A DNA stretch of 64,000 bases from an uncultured Dehalococcoidia bacterium (GTDB lineage: Bacteria; Chloroflexota; Dehalococcoidia; Lucifugimonadales; UBA3495): NCBI GenBank assembly GCA_958296225.1, contig OY282456.1, positions 1,488,001 to 1,552,000 on the forward strand, in the 5' to 3' direction. The notes beneath the pieces were generated by a model. The model was not told where the DNA came from, did not search any database, and worked only from the letters and a program-made list of their open reading frames with translations. A program made the position numbers and the translations under genes. This document shows, piece by piece, positions 18,961 to 27,113 of this stretch (positions within the stretch are counted from its first letter, which is position 1; each line of letters starts with the position of its first letter).

Positions 18961-19560
18961 CTAATTGTCCGGCAGTGCCGCGCCCCGTATGCGGTCAAAA
19001 ATCGGCCCCAGGTCAACGGCGACGCCGGGCATCGCATCGGAAGTCAAAACATCGTTGGCGCCGTACACTTGCACCGGCGTCATTGCCCGGCCATCGCCAA
19101 CGTATTTCGCTACCGTTGCGGCGCGCAGGTCGGCCATCCATGCCTCGCGCACCCCGTTGCGCCCGTACACGGGCAGCTTGACATTGAAATCCCGCCGCCG
19201 GGTGGATTCGGACAGCACTTCTACCACCACATCCGGCGCGCCGGTGATGCCGTGTCCGTCAAAAATATGCCGCCGCGCGTTGGAGACGAACAGCAGGTCG
19301 GGCTGAAAGGTGTTGTGCTCGTCAATGGCCACGTCGAAGGGCGATATGATGATTTCGCCGATGTCCAACGCCCTGACTTGCAAAGTCAATGCGACGTGCA
19401 GTTCACCGATAAACACTTGGTGAGCATAATTAGGGCCGGCCATTTGAATCAGTTCTCCCTCAATGAGCTGATAGCGCACGCCCCGGTGCGATGGGGGCGT
19501 CAGCGTCATATAGTCGGCCCCGGTCAACTTGGCGCGGGGCTTGGCTGTGGGCTGCGTCAT
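18961..19560 (-). CDS. Uma2-family endonuclease-like protein, copy 3
   Basis: The 199-residue copy has the same catalytic arrangement (FQPDLLFV, VVVEVLSEST, DFNVKLPVYG) and the same C-terminus as copy 1. It is the most divergent near YAHQVFIGELHVALTLQVRA. It lies about 22 bases beyond the stop of the MaoC-like gene upstream, so it may share that transcript. The copied aminotransferase tail lies just beyond its own stop. Confidence 0.85.
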   Translation of the reverse strand: MTQPTAKPRAKLTGADYMTLTPPSHRGVRYQLIEGELIQMAGPNYAHQVFIGELHVALTLQVRALDIGEIIISPFDVAIDEHNTFQPDLLFVSNARRHIFDGHGITGAPDVVVEVLSESTRRRDFNVKLPVYGRNGVREAWMADLRAATVAKYVGDGRAMTPVQVYGANDVLTSDAMPGVAVDLGPIFDRIRGAALPDN

Positions 19561-19581
19561 AAGAAGCCTCCGATGCGTTAT

Positions 19582-20715
19582 TTACGGCCAGTTGGCGTTG
19601 GCTTCCCGCGAGGGCAGTCGCACGGTGGCGTTGCCGCGGGTGGTTACCTGCTGCCGCTGGTTCTCGCCCCAGATGTCCATATCAACCAGGCCCTCGCCAT
19701 TCTCAACGCGCTTGCCCGTCACCCGGCCCTGGCACCAGGTGGTATCCCCAACCACGTTGAACCGGCGCAGCTCCACGTGCATCGTCTTTAAAAACCCGTC
19801 GTCGCCCATCCAGTTGGTGAGCAGATTGCCCATCCAGCAGCAGCGTTGGCAACCGTAGTCGTAGGCGCCGGGCAGGCCGGCGGACTCCGCCGCCTCCTGG
19901 ATGTCGTGGACGCGGATGATGGCCTCCTGCGCGCCGGTGTTGGGGTCGGTGAATCCCCAGGAGGGATGCCGCAGCATCTCCCGCAGCTGGATGCCGTGGC
20001 TGATGCCGCCGATGCAGCCGGCGACGAAGGCGGTAATGTCGCCGTGGCTCAGCGGCCCCTTGACCACCGGCGTCAGTTCGTCGCCCACCTTCACGTCCTC
20101 GAACCAGCGGGGGTTGCTGCCGCGGATTTCCTCGTTGAGGACGGCGTGATGAATGGATTCCAGCTCGGCGCGGGAATACTGGTAGGGCTCAAAAGTGTAT
20201 TTCTGGCGTTCGCGGGCGGCGCTGCGCTCGGCGCGGATTTGCCAGCCCTTCGTTTTGGCGATGGCCTCGCCGCGCTGGTTGTAGTAGTGGGTAACGCTGG
20301 ACTGGATAATAATGCGGCCGGCGAACTCGCTTTCCTTCTCCTCAAGCCCGGTGAACTGCTCCTGCACGCTGATTTGGTCGTCCAGGTAGATGGGGCGATA
20401 CCACTCCCAATCGTTGCCGGCGTGGAACCCGTGAACGCCGGGCAGCCCCCCGGTGCGCCCGGAGCACCAATAGACGCTGTACAGAAAGCAGGGCGGCGCG
20501 ATGATGTTGCCGAACTTGCTGGCCTGGGCGTAAGATCGGTCCCAGTACAGCGGGTTGGTATCGCCGATGCCCTGGCAAAAGTGCCGGATGGCGCTGCGGG
20601 AAGCCTCTTCGTTGAACAAACCCACGCCATACTGCCGGGGCCGGTTAAAGCTTCCCACCCGGCGGCGCAGGCGTTCCAGCCCTTCTGCCGTAATCTTGCC
20701 CGATTCCAGTACCAT
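19582..20715 (-). CDS. MaoC-like double hot-dog dehydratase/hydratase
   Basis: The 377-residue protein has an N-terminal FAS1-type dehydratase half (IRHFCQGIGDTNPLYWDRSYA, IIAPPCFLYSVYW) and a C-terminal MaoC half (VKVGDELTPVVKGPLSHGDI, HDIQEAAESAGLPGAYDYG). This fused arrangement is found in (R)-specific enoyl-CoA hydratases and mesaconyl- or methylmalyl-CoA dehydratase relatives. The start is ATG 20715, preceded by GGAGGGAACCGGAGT; a much longer open frame continues upstream to 21825 but is antisense to the MFS gene. The role is probably in CoA-ester metabolism; the substrate is unknown. Confidence 0.85.
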   Translation of the reverse strand: MVLESGKITAEGLERLRRRVGSFNRPRQYGVGLFNEEASRSAIRHFCQGIGDTNPLYWDRSYAQASKFGNIIAPPCFLYSVYWCSGRTGGLPGVHGFHAGNDWEWYRPIYLDDQISVQEQFTGLEEKESEFAGRIIIQSSVTHYYNQRGEAIAKTKGWQIRAERSAARERQKYTFEPYQYSRAELESIHHAVLNEEIRGSNPRWFEDVKVGDELTPVVKGPLSHGDITAFVAGCIGGISHGIQLREMLRHPSWGFTDPNTGAQEAIIRVHDIQEAAESAGLPGAYDYGCQRCCWMGNLLTNWMGDDGFLKTMHVELRRFNVVGDTTWCQGRVTGKRVENGEGLVDMDIWGENQRQQVTTRGNATVRLPSREANANWP

Positions 20716-20925
20716 ACTCCGGTTCCCTCCGGTGCGGTTGCGATGAGATGAATTGACCAGTTGAATCCGTATTATAGCGGCGCCGGCGCCGGCCGGGGGC
20801 GCCCCGGCGCCTGGACCGTCGGCAACAATACGCGGCGCCGTACCGCAGCAGGCACGCATCCCCGGGGCTTGGGGTGTACAATCCCCCTTGCGTTTGCGGA
20901 CACCGCCGGCGCTTAGCGAGGCTTC

Positions 20926-22227
20926 ATGGCAGTCAGCGGCGGTCGCCCGGCATCCCCAATGATGGAGGTTCTGCGGAACCCCCGCTTCCGGGCGATTTGG
21001 TACGTGGTGAACGTGGCCGAACTGACGCGCTGGATGGAGCTGCTCGTTACCAGCATACTGGTCTATTCGCTGACCGATTCCTCGCTGATGCTGGGGCTGG
21101 TGCTGGCCTTTGAAAACCTGCCCCGGCCCATATTCTCGCCCTTTACCGGAATCATTGCCGACCGCTTTGACCGCAAGAAAATCTGGGTTGTTTCCCTGGC
21201 CATTAAGCTGGCCGCCGGCGTCGCGCTGTTCGGTCTGCTGGTATCCGGTCAGATTGCGCCGTGGCACGTGTTCGCGGCGATGCTGATGCAGGGCGTCAGC
21301 CGCGCCCTCGAAGACCCGGCCCGCCGCACCGCCATTTTTGACATCGTTGGAGAGCGTCGGGTGGTCAACGCCCTGTCCATCGACTCCATAAGCGGCACCG
21401 TCGGGCGGATGGTAGGGCCCTTCGTAGGTGGGTTCCTGGTTGAGCACGTCGGTTATTTCTGGCCCTACTACGCCGGTTACACCTGGGCCTACACCGCGAT
21501 TGTCGTAATGCACGTTGCGGCCATGGCCCTGGCGATTCGGGTGCAAATCCCCCGCGTGGAACGCGAGTGGCGCGTGGAACCCATCTGGAACAGCCTGGGC
21601 GACGTGGTGCGCGCGGCGCTGGGCCATCGCCAGTTGGTGGGAATGCTGTTCATCACCATAATTATCAACGGCCTGGCCTTTCCGGCCCGCCAGTTCGTGC
21701 CCGCCATCGGGAGAGACTACCTGAGGGTTGGGGAGACGCTGGTGGGCATCCTGGCGGGAGCAGAGTCCGTGGGTCAGTTGATAACGGCGGGCATACTGGC
21801 CTCGGTAGGCTCCGTGCGCTACCACGGCCGCATTTTCGCCGCCGGCGCTTTCGGCGTGATGATAACGTCAACCGTCTTCGTCTGGTCTCCCTGGTACGGC
21901 GTTACATTGCTGATAATGATAATCAGCGGCATCGGGGTGTCCTGTTTCGGGACGATGCAGGGCGCAATCACTATGCGCTCAGCGCCGCCGGAGATGCGGG
22001 GCCGTATGGTGGGATTGCAGAGCCTCTGCATCGGCTTGGGCACCCCGCCGGGCGTGCTGCTGATGGGCTGGCTGGGCGAAGTCATCGGCATTCGGATGTC
22101 GGTCACCCTGAACGCCCTCGCCGCCATCGCCATCTCGCTGCCCGCGCTGTTTCTGACTCCCCTGATTACGCGCCCCTCGCCGCCAACGCCGCAATCGGCG
22201 GTTCAGGCCCGAACCCCGGCATCCTGA
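20926..22227 (+). CDS. MFS transporter (MFS_3/EntS-like exporter group)
   Basis: The 433-residue protein has about twelve membrane helices. Typical signatures are FSPFTGIIADRFDRKKIW (the loop 2-3 motif), EDPARRTAIFDIVGE, and the second-half loop RSAPPEMRGRMVGLQS. That set fits the MFS_3 group of drug and siderophore exporters. It is transcribed divergently from the MaoC-like gene, and its end is close to the left end of mobile element A. Export of a small organic molecule is likely, but the substrate is unknown. Confidence 0.87.
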   Translation: MAVSGGRPASPMMEVLRNPRFRAIWYVVNVAELTRWMELLVTSILVYSLTDSSLMLGLVLAFENLPRPIFSPFTGIIADRFDRKKIWVVSLAIKLAAGVALFGLLVSGQIAPWHVFAAMLMQGVSRALEDPARRTAIFDIVGERRVVNALSIDSISGTVGRMVGPFVGGFLVEHVGYFWPYYAGYTWAYTAIVVMHVAAMALAIRVQIPRVEREWRVEPIWNSLGDVVRAALGHRQLVGMLFITIIINGLAFPARQFVPAIGRDYLRVGETLVGILAGAESVGQLITAGILASVGSVRYHGRIFAAGAFGVMITSTVFVWSPWYGVTLLIMIISGIGVSCFGTMQGAITMRSAPPEMRGRMVGLQSLCIGLGTPPGVLLMGWLGEVIGIRMSVTLNALAAIAISLPALFLTPLITRPSPPTPQSAVQARTPAS

Positions 22228-22450
22228 GACGCACGTCGCCGGAATGGCAGCGTTCCGTTTTCGGTGGTCAAGGTTTTGCAAAGTCATTAAAGCCCTCTCC
22301 CACAGGGGGAGAGGGGCAGCACTCCGCCCGGGGCCGGTAGCCCTCTCCCCTTGTGGGAGAGGGTTGGGAGAGGGGTAGCGTTCCCGCTCCGGCGCCCGCA
22401 AAACCAGCCTCCCGCACTTTGCAACGCCCCTGCCCACTGACAACCCCCCT

Positions 22451-22479
22451 TTGACAACTGCGAACATCGGTACTATACT
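22451..22479 (+). promoter_or_regulatory. Consensus sigma-70 promoter inside element A
   Basis: TTGACA at 22451-22456 and TATACT at 22474-22479 are separated by exactly 17 bases. A start of transcription near 22486 would give a leader of about 296 nt before the passenger gene. The same promoter is kept in element B. Confidence 0.8.
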
Positions 22480-22485
22480 GCAATC

Positions 22486-22781
22486 TATCACGTGAATCTC
22501 AGCCCAGCCAGAGGTCAACCGGTCGTCAACGGCCAGTCAGCACAAAATCGCATACCGGCGTCGTGGAGACCCCTCGTCCAATGCTTACGCGAGAACGGTC
22601 TAACCGGCCAACAGCGAATGCCACCGCGCTGCGTGGCTGCGCCCTTAAAGCGCAGTTCACGAACCATCGGAGCAAAACTTTGCGTAAATCCCCCGGCCGT
22701 GGGGCTGACAATGACCGGTAACCTCTGGCTCGCCCACCCCATCCCACCCACCACCTGAACCAGCAAAAGGACGCATTGCCA
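22486..22781 (+). ncRNA. Candidate structured leader RNA of element A
   Basis: The stretch from the predicted transcription start to the passenger start codon is conserved in element B without an indel, with only about 7-8 substitutions. It contains a perfect hairpin CTGCGC-CCTTAAA-GCGCAG (22637-22655) and a CCCC/GGGG stem around 22691-22704. It has no long reading frame in the sense direction. It could be a structured leader controlling the passenger gene or an independent RNA; neither is shown. Confidence 0.45.
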
Positions 22782-23351
22782 ATGAACCCAGCCCACCACC
22801 TCAATCGCAGCCGCCATTACCTCAACTTCACCCCCGCCAACATCGCCGCCGGCGATTACGCCCGCGCCGCCCGTGCCTTGTGCCGGTCGGTCAGCCACGC
22901 CGTAACCGCCGCCGCCGTCCACTGGCATCACCGCCGCGACACCCGGCGACGCCTGCATCGGGTCGTCAAAGCGCTGGTGTTCGACGGCCACCTCCGCTAC
23001 ACCCACGAGCGGACCTTCCTCAACGCTCACGCGCTCCCCGGCCTGGTTGCCGACGCCGCCCCGGCTGCCGCCCGTCGGCTGCTGCGGCGCGCCCGTCGTC
23101 GCGTCAGCCGGCTCATCGCCGCCGTCGCCGCGGCCATGGCCCGCCAGCCCCACCAGCCTACGTTAGAGCAAATCCTGGCCCAAATCGACGCCCTGTCCCC
23201 CTTGCCGCCGCCGCCCCCGATAACCACCACCGGCCAGCTGAAAAAAGCCCTCGGCCGGTACGTTGACCCCGAATATGCCGACCATCCCCTGGATTGCCGC
23301 GGCTGCCGCATCAACTACCATGGCCCCATCCCTGCCCCCGGCCCCTTCTGA
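22782..23351 (+). CDS. Passenger protein of element A, unknown function, Arg/His-rich helical
   Basis: The 189-residue protein begins MNPAHHLNRSRHYLNFTPA and is predicted to be helical and strongly basic: SVSHAVTAAAVHWHHRR, TRRRLHRVVKALVFDG, and RRLLRRARRRVSR. A proline run (PLPPPPPITTT) precedes a short end with CRGCRINYHG. The first half faintly recalls HEPN-like helical domains, but the RxxxxH motif is not seen. AAAAGGA lies about 10 bases before the ATG. The basic helices suggest nucleic-acid binding. In element B only the first 7 codons survive. Confidence 0.55.
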   Translation: MNPAHHLNRSRHYLNFTPANIAAGDYARAARALCRSVSHAVTAAAVHWHHRRDTRRRLHRVVKALVFDGHLRYTHERTFLNAHALPGLVADAAPAAARRLLRRARRRVSRLIAAVAAAMARQPHQPTLEQILAQIDALSPLPPPPPITTTGQLKKALGRYVDPEYADHPLDCRGCRINYHGPIPAPGPF

Positions 23352-23597
23352 AACGCCGCCCCCTGTCCCTCCGGCCTGTCCCTGTAAAATCAAACCGGCC
23401 GCGTTCCGTTGCCGGCGGTCGGGGCCTTGCAAAGTCAGGGATGCCGCTCTTGCCGTTCCTGGATTCCCGCTTTCGCGGGAACGGGGAATAACCAAACCAC
23501 CTGAAACGGAACGCTGCCTGCCGGAATACGCACGTCGCCGGACGCTGTGCTAAAATCCCGTTACTATCCGGGAGATTCCAGCCGGGAGATTCCAGCA

Positions 23598-24434
23598 ATG
23601 CCGCCCAAAGCCGCCGCCAAACCACGCCGGCCACGCCGCGCCCAAAAGCCGGGCGTCACCATACCCGACGCCATCCGGCTGCTGACCCAAGAGTACGGCC
23701 CTTTCGCCAACGAGCCGCGCCTGGACCCGGCCCACGAGCTGACATTCACCATCCTCTCGCAGCACACTTCCGACCGCAATTCGGAGCGGGCTTTTCGCAG
23801 CCTGATGCAGCGCTTTGGCGACCTCTACGCCGTCGCCGCCGCCGACGTGGACGACATTGAAGCCGCCATCGCCGGCGGCGGGCTGGCCAAAGTAAAAGCC
23901 CCGCGCATCAAGACGGTGCTCAACCGCATCCTGGAACTGAACGCTAACTCCCTTGACCTGCGCTTTCTGGCCGAGATGCCAATGCACGATGCCCGCGCCT
24001 GGCTGCGGCAGCTGCCGGGCATTGGCCCCAAGTCGGCCGGCATCATTTTGAGTTTCTCCCTGGGAATGCCGGCCATGGCCGTCGATACCCACATCTTCCG
24101 CGTTAGCCAGCGCTTGGGCATCATCGGCCCGAAAGTCAACGCCGAAAAAGCCCACGAGGTGCTGGAAGCGGCCATGCCCCCGGAGGACGTTTACCCGTTT
24201 CACGCCGCGTTTATCACCCACGGCCGGCAGGTTTGCAAGGCCCAACGTCCGCTGTGCGGCGCGTGCGTGGTGAACTACGGCTGCCCGTCCCGCGACGAAA
24301 AGGCGATGAACGCAGCCGCCGATTCCGACCGGCCCGACGGCCAGGCCCCCGGACGGAGGCGACGCGGCGGCGACCGGGCCGCCACGCCTACCCCCGTCCC
24401 CCACACCCAAGTTGTGAAGGAGCTGCAGCCGTGA
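23598..24434 (+). CDS. nth: Endonuclease III-like DNA glycosylase
   Basis: The protein excises oxidised pyrimidines in base-excision repair. The 278-residue sequence has the helix-hairpin-helix LPGIGPKSAGIIL with the catalytic Lys, the catalytic Asp in AVDTHIFRVSQRLG, and a C-x6-C-x2-C-x5-C iron-sulfur loop (CKAQRPLCGACVVNYGC). A low-complexity Arg/Pro tail of about 45 residues after the cluster is unusual. ATG 23598 follows GGGAGATTCCAGCA; an upstream start at 23547 lies just outside element A. The stop overlaps the GTG of argC by 4 bases. Confidence 0.9.
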   Translation: MPPKAAAKPRRPRRAQKPGVTIPDAIRLLTQEYGPFANEPRLDPAHELTFTILSQHTSDRNSERAFRSLMQRFGDLYAVAAADVDDIEAAIAGGGLAKVKAPRIKTVLNRILELNANSLDLRFLAEMPMHDARAWLRQLPGIGPKSAGIILSFSLGMPAMAVDTHIFRVSQRLGIIGPKVNAEKAHEVLEAAMPPEDVYPFHAAFITHGRQVCKAQRPLCGACVVNYGCPSRDEKAMNAAADSDRPDGQAPGRRRRGGDRAATPTPVPHTQVVKELQP

Positions 24435-25459
24435 AAGTCGGAATCATCAATGTAACCGGATACGCCGGGTGCGAGTTGGTTCGCATCCTGCGGCATCACC
24501 CCGAAGTAGAAATCGCCTCGGTCACCGGGCGCAGCGCCGCCGGCCAGCCGCTGGGCCAGGTCTTCCCGCATCTGGACAACATGGAGCTGGACATCACCGC
24601 CGAGTTGTGCGATGAACTCGACCTCGTGTTTTCGGCGCTGCCGCACAAAGCCAGCGCCGAAGCGTGCATCCCCCTGCTGGAGCAGGGCGTCAAAGTCGTC
24701 GATATTTCGGCGGATTTCCGCCTGAAGCAGGCCGACGTGTATCGCCAATGGTACGGCGTGGAACACCCCGACCCCACTTACCTGGCGGCGGCGGTGTACG
24801 GCCTGACCGAATTGAACCGGGAGGCAGTCGCCGGGGCCCGGCTGGTCGCTAATCCGGGCTGTTATCCCAGCAGCGCCATCCTGGCCCTGGCGCCGGCCAT
24901 CCGCCACGGCCTGATTGGCGGCGACATTATCGTGGACAGCAAATCGGGCGTTTCCGGCGCCGGTCGTTCTTTGAGTATGACCACGCACTTCTCCGAGGTG
25001 AACGAAAACGTGATGGCCTACTCGGTGAACGGGCACCGGCACCTGCCGGAGATTAGCCAGGAACTGGACACTCTTGCCGCTGAGCCGGTGAACCTGACGT
25101 TCCTGACGCATCTGATACCGATGACCCGGGGCATCCTCAGCTCCTGCTACGCCCCGCTGCGCGCCGACATCGCCCAGGACGCCGACGCCAACGCGCGCAT
25201 CCGCCAGATGTACCGGGATTTTTACGCCGCCGACGCTTTCGTGCAGGTTACGGGAGCGCCGCCCCAAACCAAGCAGACCCTGGGCAACAACCAGTGCCTG
25301 CTCTATCCGGTGGTGGACCCGCGCACTAACCGCCTCATCGTCATCAGCTGCCTGGACAACCTGGTGAAAGGGGCGGCCGGCCAGGCGGTGCAGAACATGA
25401 ACCTGATGTGCGGGTTTCCGGAGGAAATGTCGTTAGAGGCGCTGGCCGTGTACCCGTAA
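24431..25459 (+). CDS. argC: N-acetyl-gamma-glutamyl-phosphate reductase
   Basis: ArgC reduces N-acetylglutamyl phosphate to the semialdehyde in arginine synthesis. The 342-residue protein has the Rossmann start VKVGIINVTGYAGCELVR, the catalytic Cys in NPGCYPSSAIL, and the segments KSGVSGAGR and HRHLPEI that are typical of the family; the His of HRHLPEI is the second catalytic residue. It starts at GTG 24431, overlapping nth by 4 bases, so translation is coupled. No other arg genes are in the window, so it is an isolated member of its pathway. Confidence 0.94.
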   Translation: MKVGIINVTGYAGCELVRILRHHPEVEIASVTGRSAAGQPLGQVFPHLDNMELDITAELCDELDLVFSALPHKASAEACIPLLEQGVKVVDISADFRLKQADVYRQWYGVEHPDPTYLAAAVYGLTELNREAVAGARLVANPGCYPSSAILALAPAIRHGLIGGDIIVDSKSGVSGAGRSLSMTTHFSEVNENVMAYSVNGHRHLPEISQELDTLAAEPVNLTFLTHLIPMTRGILSSCYAPLRADIAQDADANARIRQMYRDFYAADAFVQVTGAPPQTKQTLGNNQCLLYPVVDPRTNRLIVISCLDNLVKGAAGQAVQNMNLMCGFPEEMSLEALAVYP

Positions 25460-25508
25460 ACGCCGTGGCTGTGATACACTGTCTGAGCGTCGCTTTCCGG
25501 CGCCCAAC

Positions 25509-25587
25509 GCCCCGGTCGTCTAGCCTGGTCAAGGACGCCACCCTTTCAAGGTGGAGATCATGGGATCGAAGCCCATCCGGGGTACCA
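25509..25587 (+). tRNA. tRNA-Glu (anticodon TTC), CCA encoded
   Basis: The acceptor arms GCCCCGG and CCGGGGT pair, with a G-U at the first position. The anticodon stem CCACC/GGTGG encloses the loop CTTTCAA, giving anticodon TTC. The T arm is ATGGG-ATCGAAG-CCCAT. CCA follows the discriminator A at 25585-25587. Confidence 0.93.
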
Positions 25588-25598
25588 GCAATCAAATC

Positions 25599-25628
25599 GG
25601 CCCTCCGCAAAAGTGCGGAGGGCCTTTT
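25599..25628 (+). terminator. Rho-independent terminator after tRNA-Glu
   Basis: A 10-bp perfect stem GGCCCTCCGC/GCGGAGGGCC with loop AAAAGT is followed by TTTT, 12 bases after the tRNA end. Confidence 0.88.
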
Positions 25629-25650
25629 GACCCCGACCGCCGGCCGCGGA

Positions 25651-25869
25651 CTACCCGCCGGCGAAGAAGTCGAAGATGTTGCCCAGCGTGGACGTGTCTC
25701 CCTTGTAAATCTCGGTGTATCCGCACTGCTTGCAGGAAACGGTGTGAAACTTCTTATTCTGAACGTCGAAAATCTTGGCGAAGTTGCCGCCGGTGGCGCG
25801 GAACTCGTCGGTTTCACATTCGGCGTGCCCACACTTGGCGCACATATAGGTGGTTCTGGTAACGGCCAT
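25651..25869 (-). CDS. Small zinc-ribbon protein (DUF2082-like)
   Basis: The 72-residue protein carries two CxxC pairs, CAKC near residue 9 and CKQC near residue 48, separated by about 35 residues, a zinc-ribbon spacing. The rest matches small nucleic-acid-binding-type zinc ribbons: RATGGNFAKIFDVQNKKF and GYTEIYKG. ATG 25869 is preceded by AAGGAGGGCACG; longer upstream starts have no good ribosome site. It sits alone between the tRNA terminator and the next minus-strand gene. The target is unknown. Confidence 0.75.
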   Translation of the reverse strand: MAVTRTTYMCAKCGHAECETDEFRATGGNFAKIFDVQNKKFHTVSCKQCGYTEIYKGDTSTLGNIFDFFAGG

Positions 25870-26002
25870 CGTGCCCTCCTTTTCCCGATCCCGGATAATT
25901 TCAGCGTACCCGTTACACCGGCTATTTTCAAGGCAGCGCAATGCCGGGTATTTCCGCTATGCCCTCCGTAGCAATGCCTGTCCCGCGCCGGCCGGCGCAA
26001 TT

Positions 26003-27082
26003 TTAGCCGACGCCCACCGCAGCCACGGCCTGCAACTCCGGCATCACCGCCGCCGCAAACAGCCGCATACTGGCCTCGGCTTCGGCGTAGGGCATGGCGG
26101 CGTAGCTGAACGCGCCCACGTAGGTATCGTGCCCGGTGCGCTCCCGGATTTGCAGTATCTTTTCGTAACACTGTTCCGGCGTGCCCCAGACCTGTAAGTT
26201 GACGAAAAAGTCCACCACCTCGTCGTCGCCATAGTCAAACATTTTCTCGGCGACTTTGCCGTAGTATTCGTAGCCCTTGATGTCCTTGTGCAGGTCGGCC
26301 TTGAACTGGTAATGCTCCATCACGGTGTGCCAGTAGCCGCCGATGTAGCGGCGGGCCATCTCGCGGGCATAGTCGGCGTCCTGATGGCAAAACGTCCAGC
26401 AGGCCACGACGGGAGCGGGCGGGGCGCCGGCATTGCTTTCGCGGTAAGCGGCGCGGTAGTTGGTCAGGTCGCGCTCCACCTCATCCCAGGGCTTTTGCGG
26501 AATCACCAGCATCCCCACGCCCAACCGGGCCATGATGCGGCTGCTCTCCGGGGAGATGGCGGCGGCGTAGGTGCGACCCTGGAATGACCGGAAAGGGTTA
26601 GGGCGAATTTCGCTCCGGGGCTGTTTGATATACTCGCCGTCAAACTCGCAGAAACCGCTTTCCAATCCCGCCAGGATGCACTCCGCAGATTCGATAAACC
26701 GGGTGCGGGATTCGTTCATATCAACGCGGAAGCCGTCATACTCCACTTTGGCCAGCCCGCGCCCCACGCCCAGGATGAACCGCCCGTCGCTGAGGTTGTC
26801 CAGCATGGACACCTGCTCCGCGACGCGCATGGGGTCGTGCCACGGCAGGACGCAAACCATGCTGCCCAGCTGCATATCGGCCGTGCGGCCGGCCATATAG
26901 GTCAGGAACTGCAACACGTCGGGGCACATGGTATAGTCGGTGAAGTGATGCTCCACGCCCCAGATGGACTGAAACCCCAGCGGCTCGGCCAGGTCGGCCA
27001 GACGTAGCTCCTCACGGTACACCTGGTAGTCGGTGGTGAACTTGCCGGGGTTCTGAAAGATGGTGGCGGTTCCGACGTGCAT
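26003..27082 (-). CDS. LLM-class flavin-dependent oxidoreductase
   Basis: The 359-residue protein has the TIM-barrel of luciferase-like monooxygenases: AEPLGFQSIWGVEHHFTDY, DMQLGSMVCVLPWHDPMRVA, LDNLSDGRFILGVGRGLAK and FRSFQGRTYAAAISPESS. It uses reduced FMN or F420, which cannot be told apart here. Expansions of this family are a trait of SAR202 bacteria, where they are proposed to oxidise recalcitrant organic matter. ATG 27082 follows GGGAGGCCCCAG. It is 31 bases downstream of a DNA methyltransferase gene on the same strand. Confidence 0.88.
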   Translation of the reverse strand: MHVGTATIFQNPGKFTTDYQVYREELRLADLAEPLGFQSIWGVEHHFTDYTMCPDVLQFLTYMAGRTADMQLGSMVCVLPWHDPMRVAEQVSMLDNLSDGRFILGVGRGLAKVEYDGFRVDMNESRTRFIESAECILAGLESGFCEFDGEYIKQPRSEIRPNPFRSFQGRTYAAAISPESSRIMARLGVGMLVIPQKPWDEVERDLTNYRAAYRESNAGAPPAPVVACWTFCHQDADYAREMARRYIGGYWHTVMEHYQFKADLHKDIKGYEYYGKVAEKMFDYGDDEVVDFFVNLQVWGTPEQCYEKILQIRERTGHDTYVGAFSYAAMPYAEAEASMRLFAAAVMPELQAVAAVGVG

Positions 27083-27113
27083 CTGGGGCCTCCCGTTGGG
27101 TGGTAAGTTCGGT

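Larger units (their letters stand above)
17522..19560. repeat. Threefold tandem array of Uma2 genes with a copied aminotransferase tail
   Basis: Three Uma2 genes (17560, 18270, 18961) are repeated at about 690-710 base spacing. A copy of the aminotransferase 3-prime end, with TGGACGGTTTTCCGCGGGCG and the sequence through CTAATTGTCC, sits at about 18923-18970 directly next to copy 3, matching 17522-17570. The duplication therefore began inside the neighbouring aminotransferase gene. Middle copy 2 lost its own end and finishes in different residues. Confidence 0.75.
22246..23518 (+). mobile_element. Non-autonomous mobile element A (IS-type ends, promoter, leader and passenger gene)
   Basis: The left end GGCAGCGTTCCGTTTTCGG and the right end (CCACCTGAAACGGAACGCTGCC) are inverted repeats matching the ends of the insertion sequence at 51638-52713. 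The 9 bases before the left end (CGCCGGAAT) match the 9 after the right end (TGCCGGAAT) at 8 positions, fitting a target duplication. No transposase lies inside. The interior holds GC-rich hairpins near 22295-22375, a sigma-70 promoter, a leader and a 189-codon gene. Near 23402 a second left-end-like sequence suggests a smaller element nested at the right side. Confidence 0.7.

Noticed and set aside
17522..19560. CRISPR-like repetition
   Set aside because: The repeats are whole genes in tandem, not short spacers and repeats; no CRISPR array is in the window.
20716..21825. Upstream extension of the MaoC-like frame
   Set aside because: It is antisense to the MFS gene and has no dehydratase homology; the real start has a good ribosome site at 20715.
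22295..22375. GC-rich CCCTCTCC/GGAGAGGG hairpins as terminator of the MFS gene
   Set aside because: They have no T tract and are inside the mobile element, copied in element B; they are repeat material.
22246..23351. Element A as an IscB/HEARO-type system
   Set aside because: The position of a long leader before a gene is similar, but there is no HNH or RuvC motif and the ends are true inverted repeats with target duplication.
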